11,526 nucleotides of DNA from an uncultured Eubacteriales bacterium (lineage in GTDB: Bacteria > Bacillota > Clostridia > Oscillospirales > Acutalibacteraceae). Below, one piece after another: positions 7,753 to 11,526 of the stretch. Numbering within the stretch: position 1 is the stretch's first letter; each line of letters begins with the position of its first letter. The translations under genes and the position numbers were made by a program. Location of the stretch: positions 1 through 11,526 of the forward strand of contig ONWI01000086.1 in assembly GCA_900321515.1 (NCBI GenBank), in the 5' to 3' direction. A model generated the notes under the pieces. That model saw only the letters and a program-made list of their open reading frames with translations. It searched no databases and had not been told where the DNA came from.

Positions 7753-7800
7753 GGGAATCATACGAACCCGTCGCGCTGCGCGCTTTGTTATTTGATTCCC
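7753..7800. repeat. Inverted repeat with nested GCGC hairpin, fragment of the interspersed repeat
   Basis: GGGAATCA (7753-7760) pairs perfectly with TGATTCCC (7793-7800), enclosing 32 bp that contain a GCGC-TGC-style hairpin (about 7774-7782). The GCGCTGCGCGCTT piece (about 7774-7786) matches the last hairpin of repeat copy B (9202-9214) and is also followed by a T-rich stretch and heptamers. I read it as a partial third copy of the repeat family, between the GNAT gene and the lipoprotein gene. Confidence 0.6.
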
Positions 7801-7821
7801 AGTCCCCACTACCAACTATTT
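7794..7821. repeat. Heptamer tandem array C
   Basis: Units GATTCCC, AGTCCCC, ACTACCA and ACTATTT run in tandem at period 7 and end just before the GNAT stop codon. They are more diverged than the other arrays, but they have the same ACT-type start and the same position, right after a stop codon in the reading direction. Confidence 0.5.
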
Positions 7822-7824
7822 CAC

Positions 7825-8277
7825 TCAGTCTTCCTTTGCCTTTTCCAGCTTGTGCCGACTCATAACGCACATATCCTCAACGGTATCGAATCCGTGAGCC
7901 GCATAGAAATCCTCGCTTGCCCTGCCGCGCATGGTGAGCAGATACACCGAAGTCACGCCCTTGCGTTCGAGATAACCCATAAAATCCTTAAGCAGCTGAC
8001 CGCCGATGCCCTGACCCTTCATATCGTTAGCCACGCAGAATTCGAGTATCTGGAAATGAATGCCGTCGTAGGACATTTCTCCGTGACCCATAATAAGGGC
8101 AGCGAGCTTGCCGTCGCGATATTCGGCGGCGCCGCAGAAATTGGGCATTCTGATTATATCGCGGAGCCTGAGACGAGCTGACTCATTGCTCCACATATCG
8201 TTCCACGGCGGTGCGTTGAATGTTTCGACAAAAAGCTCGGTAAGCTCACCGAGCATTTCGGGTACAATTTTCTTCAA
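7825..8277 (-). CDS. GNAT-family N-acetyltransferase
   Basis: This is a 150-residue GNAT fold protein expected to transfer acetyl from acetyl-CoA to an unknown amine. Motif A, with the pyrophosphate-binding loop, is FCVANDMKGQGIGGQLL (80-96). Motif B ends in FYAAHGF (124-130), and the strand before motif A (KLAALIMGHGEMS) is clear. The frame is open further upstream inside hisG, but the residues there are not GNAT-like. I choose the TTG at 8277 because GGAGG at the end of hisG (8287-8291) sits 9 nt before it. That start lies 5 bp after the hisG stop, so translation is probably coupled to hisG. The substrate cannot be told from sequence. The position between hisG and the lipoprotein gene gives no clear pathway clue. 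Confidence 0.88.
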   Translation of the reverse strand: MKKIVPEMLGELTELFVETFNAPPWNDMWSNESARLRLRDIIRMPNFCGAAEYRDGKLAALIMGHGEMSYDGIHFQILEFCVANDMKGQGIGGQLLKDFMGYLERKGVTSVYLLTMRGRASEDFYAAHGFDTVEDMCVMSRHKLEKAKED

Positions 8278-8282
8278 TCTGA

Positions 8283-8915
8283 TCAACCTCCAGTAATAGC
8301 GTCTTCCATCTGTGTGGCAAGCGCCTCGATTTCGGCCTTGCGAAGTTTCAGGCTGGCGGTGTTGCAAATGAGGCGCGCAGAGATGGGGCAAACGTCCTCT
8401 TTGACCTCAAGCCCGTTCTCACGCAGCGTGGAGCCGGTCTCGACGATATCGACGATAGCGTCGGCGAGTCCCAGCAGCGGCGCGAGTTCCACCGAACCTT
8501 CTATTTTGATGACCCTCACATCCATCCCCTTTGATTCAAAGAAGCGGCGGGTCACATTGGGATACTTTGTGGCGATGGTCTTTGTGCTGAATCCGGAAAG
8601 GCAGTCAACGCCCTTTTTGCCGGCGACGGCGAACTTGCACCGTCCGAATCCGAGATCAAGTATCTCATAGAAGCAGGAGCCGTTTTCGATGATGGTGTCC
8701 TTCCCCACCACGCCGAGATCACACACGCCGTTTTCGACGTATGTGATCACATCGGGGGCTTTTGCGAGCACCACCTCTATGCTGTCGCCCACAGGCAGAA
8801 TGAGCTTTCTGCCCTTTTCCCTGACGGCGGAGCAGTCGTATCCGATTTTCTCAAAAAGAGCGACCGTATCCTTTTCCAGCCTGCCCTTCGTCAGCGCAAT
8901 TCTCAATGGTTTCAA
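8283..8915 (-). CDS. hisG: ATP phosphoribosyltransferase catalytic subunit, short form (HisG)
   Basis: HisG condenses ATP with PRPP to phosphoribosyl-ATP, the committed step and target of histidine feedback. The 210-residue length is that of HisG-S, which lacks the C-terminal regulatory domain and needs HisZ, encoded just upstream. Motifs seen are the N-terminal LRIALTKGRLE (4-14), CDLGVVGKDTI (65-75) and the PRPP-binding loop DIVETGSTLREN (156-167). The start is a TTG at 8915, chosen because a perfect AGGAGG lies 8 nt upstream and the family N terminus begins there. It is separated from hisZ by repeat copy B. The GGAGG that drives the next gene lies in its last codons. Confidence 0.97.
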   Translation of the reverse strand: MKPLRIALTKGRLEKDTVALFEKIGYDCSAVREKGRKLILPVGDSIEVVLAKAPDVITYVENGVCDLGVVGKDTIIENGSCFYEILDLGFGRCKFAVAGKKGVDCLSGFSTKTIATKYPNVTRRFFESKGMDVRVIKIEGSVELAPLLGLADAIVDIVETGSTLRENGLEVKEDVCPISARLICNTASLKLRKAEIEALATQMEDAITGG

Positions 8916-8923
8916 AAAGGTTT

Positions 8924-8929
8924 CCTCCT
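8924..8929 (-). promoter_or_regulatory. Ribosome binding site fixing the TTG start of hisG
   Basis: A perfect AGGAGG sits 8 nt before the TTG at 8915. No ATG is placed nearby, so this site decides the start. The same kind of arrangement (GGAGG at 8287-8291, 9-nt spacing, TTG at 8277) serves the next gene. Confidence 0.85.
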
Positions 8930-8937
8930 ATTTTTTT

Positions 8938-9262
8938 CTGCTTTTAGGTGATTGTAAAAGTGGGAAATGTCGGATTTTTTTGATAATGTGAAGAGGGGGA
9001 TTTTTTCCGTTCGGGGCAGGGGTTATCTTGGATTTTTCCTATTTCGGTATTCGCCCGACCCCGTTTTGGTCTTGGCGCATTTCGCCCGGTCGGCTTCGCC
9101 TCCCTCGTGGGGCGCTGCCCCACTCCCCGCAAGGGCTCTGCCCTTGACCCGCCAGGGAACCAGTCCCCTGGACCCCACGCTCGCGTTCGCTCGCTAGTTC
9201 GGCGCTGCGCGCTTGTTTTTTTATTTCTTCTCACTGACCACTGACCACTCCCCACTCCTATC
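8938..9262. repeat. Interspersed hairpin-rich repeat, copy B
   Basis: This fills the hisZ-hisG spacer and aligns with copy A (783-1110). Its hairpins are at 9107-9123 (7-bp stem, GCT loop), 9130-9146 (7-bp stem, TCT loop), 9152-9171 (6-bp stem, 8-nt loop) and 9202-9212 (GCGC stem). In the second hairpin the two outer pairs differ from copy A on both sides and still pair, so the stem and not the sequence is kept. On the plus strand it ends in a T-run and a heptamer array. It lies inside the transcribed region, so it should fold in the his mRNA. Confidence 0.87.
9233..9260. repeat. Heptamer tandem array B
   Basis: Four 7-bp units in tandem: ACTGACC twice, then ACTCCCC and ACTCCTA. They end 5 bp from the hisZ stop codon and form the right edge of repeat copy B. 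This is the clearest of the four arrays. Confidence 0.75.
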
Positions 9263-9265
9263 CGG

Positions 9266-10456
9266 CTACAGCTCTATTATCTCAATTTCCTCGCCGATGT
9301 GATCGACGCGGGCAATGCCCTTGGCGCGCGCGTATTCCACCGCCTCGGCGAGCGTGTCGCAGACGGAATACTCATAGATATGCTTGTCGCCCGCCAGCTT
9401 GGAAGCGTACTGGAGCGCCTTGATCTCGAATCCCTCGTCCGAATGGACAAGAATCTGAGGGATTTTGGCCGTGACATTGCGGGAATGGGAACACGCCTTA
9501 GTCAGCGCGTCGATATCCACGGCGAAGCCGCAGGCAGGCGTGGGAAATCCGAATTTTTCCAGAAGCCGGTCGTACCGTCCGCCGGAGAGCACCTTGTTGC
9601 CCGAACCGTGCGCGTAGGCAGTGAATACGATGCCCGTGTAGTAATCCTTGCGATGAACGATGCCGAAGTCGATAATCAGCTTGTCGCCTAAACCCAGTTG
9701 AGAGAGCCTGCCGTAGAGATCGCCGAGATAATCGAGATATCCGGTCACCCCGCAGTCCTCGAAAATATCATAAGCCTGCCGAAGCACCTCGCCGCCCCCG
9801 AACATTCTCGGGAGCTGCCTCAGCGCGCGGACAGAACTGCTGTCGGGCATTTGTTCGAGCGCCTCGGAGAGCGCGCCGTAATTCTTGGACTCGATGTAGT
9901 CGCGCAGCTCCTCCTTGGTTTCCTCGCTGACATTGAGATTGTCGGCGAGCGCCTTGAATATTCCGGAGTGTCCGATTTCAAAGCGGAAGTCCTCGAGATT
10001 GGCCCTGAGCGAATTGATTGCCATGACGATAACCTCAAGATCGGCCTTTCTGCCGCCGGCTCCGATAAGTTCGATGCCGGTCTGCTTGTTCTGATCGCTC
10101 TCGCCGCGGAGGCTCTGCCCGATGGCGAAGCTGGTCTGTGAATAATACACCCTTATCGGAAGCTGAGCGTTGCTCAGCTTGGTAGCCGTCATGCGGGCGA
10201 TAGGCAGGGTATTGTCCGGACGGAGGACCATCAGTCTGCCCTTGTTGTCGCTGAGCTTGTACATGCTGTCCATCGGCAGGAAGCTGTCGCCGAGGTTGAA
10301 CACGTCGTAGAATTCAAGGAACGGCGTGCGGACCTCGTTGTAGCCGCCGCGGGCGAACATCTTGCAGATTTTGGATTCAACGGCACGTCGTTCGACGCAC
10401 TCCGAAAAGAGCAGATCACCGGTACCCTCTGGGGTAATTTTATAATTTTTTCTCAT
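9266..10456 (-). CDS. hisZ: ATP phosphoribosyltransferase regulatory subunit (HisZ)
   Basis: HisZ is a catalytically dead relative of histidyl-tRNA synthetase that assembles with short HisG into a hetero-octamer and carries histidine feedback control. The 396-residue protein keeps the class II synthetase core: EVRTPFLEF (41-49, motif 1), VLRPDNTLPIAR (77-88, motif 2), QTGIELIG (125-132), HRKDYYTGIVF (268-278) and SGGRYDRLLEKFG (291-303). The segment from about 333 to the end resembles a shortened anticodon-binding-like Rossmann unit. The total is shorter than most true HisRS enzymes, and the presence of HisG-S next to it makes HisZ the better call. It is the first gene of the operon, directly behind the promoter/operator at 10491-10545. 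The ATG has only a weak purine-rich site (AAGAAGG, about 15 nt away), so its start is the least certain in the operon. Confidence 0.94.
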   Translation of the reverse strand: MRKNYKITPEGTGDLLFSECVERRAVESKICKMFARGGYNEVRTPFLEFYDVFNLGDSFLPMDSMYKLSDNKGRLMVLRPDNTLPIARMTATKLSNAQLPIRVYYSQTSFAIGQSLRGESDQNKQTGIELIGAGGRKADLEVIVMAINSLRANLEDFRFEIGHSGIFKALADNLNVSEETKEELRDYIESKNYGALSEALEQMPDSSSVRALRQLPRMFGGGEVLRQAYDIFEDCGVTGYLDYLGDLYGRLSQLGLGDKLIIDFGIVHRKDYYTGIVFTAYAHGSGNKVLSGGRYDRLLEKFGFPTPACGFAVDIDALTKACSHSRNVTAKIPQILVHSDEGFEIKALQYASKLAGDKHIYEYSVCDTLAEAVEYARAKGIARVDHIGEEIEIIEL

Positions 10457-10490
10457 TCTGTCACTCTTGCCTTCTTTAAGAATTGCTTTA

Positions 10491-10530
10491 GTATGCTACT
10501 ATGTTACTATGTTAATATGATAACATGCTG
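10491..10530. promoter_or_regulatory. Period-8 octamer array over the his promoter, probable repressor operator
   Basis: Five 8-bp units follow each other exactly in phase: GTATGCTA (10491), CTATGTTA (10499), CTATGTTA (10507), then the weaker ATATGATA (10515) and ACATGCTG (10523). The shared core is N-TATG-N-TA. Two palindromes are embedded: a 13-bp TAGTA/TACTA (10489-10501) and ATGTTA/TAACAT (10509-10526) across the -10. The array overlaps the -10 and spacer, so a bound protein would block transcription. Eight-base phasing of half-sites is known for tandem binding by TrpR. TrpR-like YerC/HisR proteins regulate histidine genes in some Firmicutes, so I infer such a regulator, without direct proof. 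Confidence 0.65.
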
Positions 10531-10545
10531 TCTTAGAAAAGTCAA
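10517..10545 (-). promoter_or_regulatory. Sigma-A-type promoter of the his operon
   Basis: On the minus strand TTGACT (10545-10540) and TATCAT (10522-10517) are separated by exactly 17 bp, close to the consensus for the housekeeping sigma factor. Transcription would start near 10510, giving a leader of about 54 nt before the hisZ ATG. That leader is too short for a T-box riboswitch. The promoter is covered by the octamer array. Confidence 0.85.
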
Positions 10546-10642
10546 TTATCAACATAAGCCGCGTCAGATTTTCGCCATAGCGGACAAATATTTTACCGAT
10601 TCTTGATATTGGTTGGTATAATTCACTCACACAGCGCAGGCT

Positions 10643-11526
10643 CTACAAATCAAACAGGCTCACCTGATTGCTTTCCGCCATGCCGTCGAGGACGCCCGCG
10701 CCCTCAAGAATCTCCATCACGCCCTTCGAGACGCCGGAACGCATCTGCACATCGCTCTTGGACATGAATTTGTAACCGTCCGCGCGTGAATCGACCAGAC
10801 TGACAGCGGCAGCCTCGCCGAGGCCCTTCAGCGTGGTGAAGGGGAGGCGCACCTGCTTGCCCTCCATGAGGAATTTGCGCGAGTCGCTCCTGTAGAGGTC
10901 AACCGGAAGGAAGACAACGCCGCGCTCGCGGGCTTCGTTAAGGATCTGCATGGTAGCGAGCTTGTTCTGTTCCTTAGCGGAAGCGCCCCTGCCCTTTTCC
11001 TCGAGTTCCTTAATGACGGCCTTGATGTTTCTGATGTCGGAGGTGGCAAGCTCCGCGTCGAATTCGTCGGCGCGCACAGTGAAGTAAGCGGCGTAATATT
11101 CCTCAGGAGTATGCACCTTGTACCATCCGAGGCGCAGTGTTGCGATCATATAAGCCGCCGCGTGGGCCTTGGGGAACATATATTTGATTTTGAAGCAGGA
11201 GTCGATGTACCACTGAGGGACATTGTTGTCCTTCATGGTCTGCACATGTTCCGGAGTCAGCAGTTTTTTGGCATTGCCCTTTCGCACGATTTCCATGATC
11301 TTGAAGGACATCTGATTGGGCACGCCCTTGGCGATGAGATAAGTCATAATGCTGTCGCGGGTTCCGATGACCTCCGAGATGGAGCAGGTACCGCTCTTGA
11401 TCAGGTCCTGCGCGTTGCCGAGATACACGTCGGTGCCGTGGGAGAGTCCGGCGACCTGCAGCAGGTCGGAGAATGTCTTTGGCTGGGTGTCAATGAGCAT
11501 CTGCCGCACGAAATTGGTGCCGACCT
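10643..11526 (-). CDS. polC: DNA polymerase III alpha subunit, PolC type, C-terminal part
   Basis: This is the last 293 residues of the Gram-positive replicative polymerase. The reading frame stays open through the right edge (VGTNFVRQM at the very start), so the gene continues outside. The conserved PolC tail is clear: the QMLIDTQPKTFSDLLQ region, GLSHGTDVYLGNAQ, KYMFPKAHAAAYM, YYAAYFTVRADEFD and GLGEAAA. The protein ends in NQVSLFDL, which fits the QxSLF sliding-clamp binding motif of PolC. It replicates chromosomal DNA with the DnaN clamp. The 186-bp gap to hisZ holds the his promoter. I see no convincing terminator after polC, so some read-through into hisZ is possible. Confidence 0.97.
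   Translation of the reverse strand, partial: VGTNFVRQMLIDTQPKTFSDLLQVAGLSHGTDVYLGNAQDLIKSGTCSISEVIGTRDSIMTYLIAKGVPNQMSFKIMEIVRKGNAKKLLTPEHVQTMKDNNVPQWYIDSCFKIKYMFPKAHAAAYMIATLRLGWYKVHTPEEYYAAYFTVRADEFDAELATSDIRNIKAVIKELEEKGRGASAKEQNKLATMQILNEARERGVVFLPVDLYRSDSRKFLMEGKQVRLPFTTLKGLGEAAAVSLVDSRADGYKFMSKSDVQMRSGVSKGVMEILEGAGVLDGMAESNQVSLFDL

Noticed and set aside
7675..7815. N-terminal extension of the lipoprotein ORF by 47 codons
   Set aside because: It would place the signal peptide in mid-protein and is encoded by repeat-derived DNA. The ATG at 7674 has a ribosome binding site and gives a proper signal sequence.
8278..8391. Upstream extension of the GNAT ORF into hisG
   Set aside because: The extra residues are an out-of-frame reading of hisG and are not GNAT-like. 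TTG at 8277 is positioned correctly after GGAGG.
10457..10642. T-box riboswitch or histidine leader-peptide attenuator upstream of hisZ
   Set aside because: The leader after the predicted start site is only about 54 nt, with no T-box consensus, no His-codon run and no terminator hairpin.
1..11526. CRISPR array or insertion sequence
   Set aside because: The repeats present are 7-8 bp tandem units or two dispersed 320-bp copies. There are no regularly spaced repeats with unique spacers, and no transposase or integrase motif in any frame.

Overview
The window reads as a histidine biosynthesis operon from a Gram-positive clostridial bacterium, probably near the Oscillospiraceae/Ruminococcaceae. 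Four things point that way: a PolC-type replicative polymerase, the HisZ plus short HisG form of ATP phosphoribosyltransferase, strong GGAGG-type ribosome binding sites, and TTG start codons. The taxon is inferred, not proven. Every supported gene lies on the minus strand, so the operon is read from high to low coordinates.

Layout in reading order. (1) The C-terminal part of polC enters from beyond the right edge and ends at 10643. (2) A sigma-A-like promoter (10517-10545) lies inside a period-8 array of degenerate octamers (10491-10530) that looks like a repressor operator. (3) hisZ follows, then interspersed repeat copy B (about 8938-9262). (4) hisG is followed closely by a GNAT acetyltransferase. 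Next come a lipoprotein of unknown family and a DIP1984-family protein, three genes with no known histidine role. (5) After a 256-bp spacer come hisD, hisC and hisB, tightly packed. (6) A frameshifted zeta-toxin-like kinase remnant sits between hisB and hisA and overlaps the hisA start by ATGA. (7) A single ORF fuses HisA to HisI. (8) Repeat copy A (about 783-1110) is followed by hisE and a strong terminator (339-383). The last 340 bases hold no gene I can support.

Pathway logic. HisZ/HisG start the pathway from PRPP and ATP. HisE and the HisI domain hydrolyse and open the ring of PR-ATP. The HisA domain isomerises ProFAR. HisB, HisC and HisD carry out the late steps. The glutamine amidotransferase/cyclase pair HisH-HisF and a histidinol-phosphate phosphatase are absent here. 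They must be encoded elsewhere or the pathway is incomplete. hisH commonly sits between hisB and hisA, where the toxin remnant now lies, and hisF commonly lies between hisA and hisI, which are fused here.

The most notable non-coding signals are two same-strand copies of a roughly 320-bp hairpin-rich repeat whose stems show compensatory base changes; four intergenic arrays of degenerate 7-bp units; and the octamer array over the his promoter. I see no CRISPR array, transposase, rRNA or complete tRNA.
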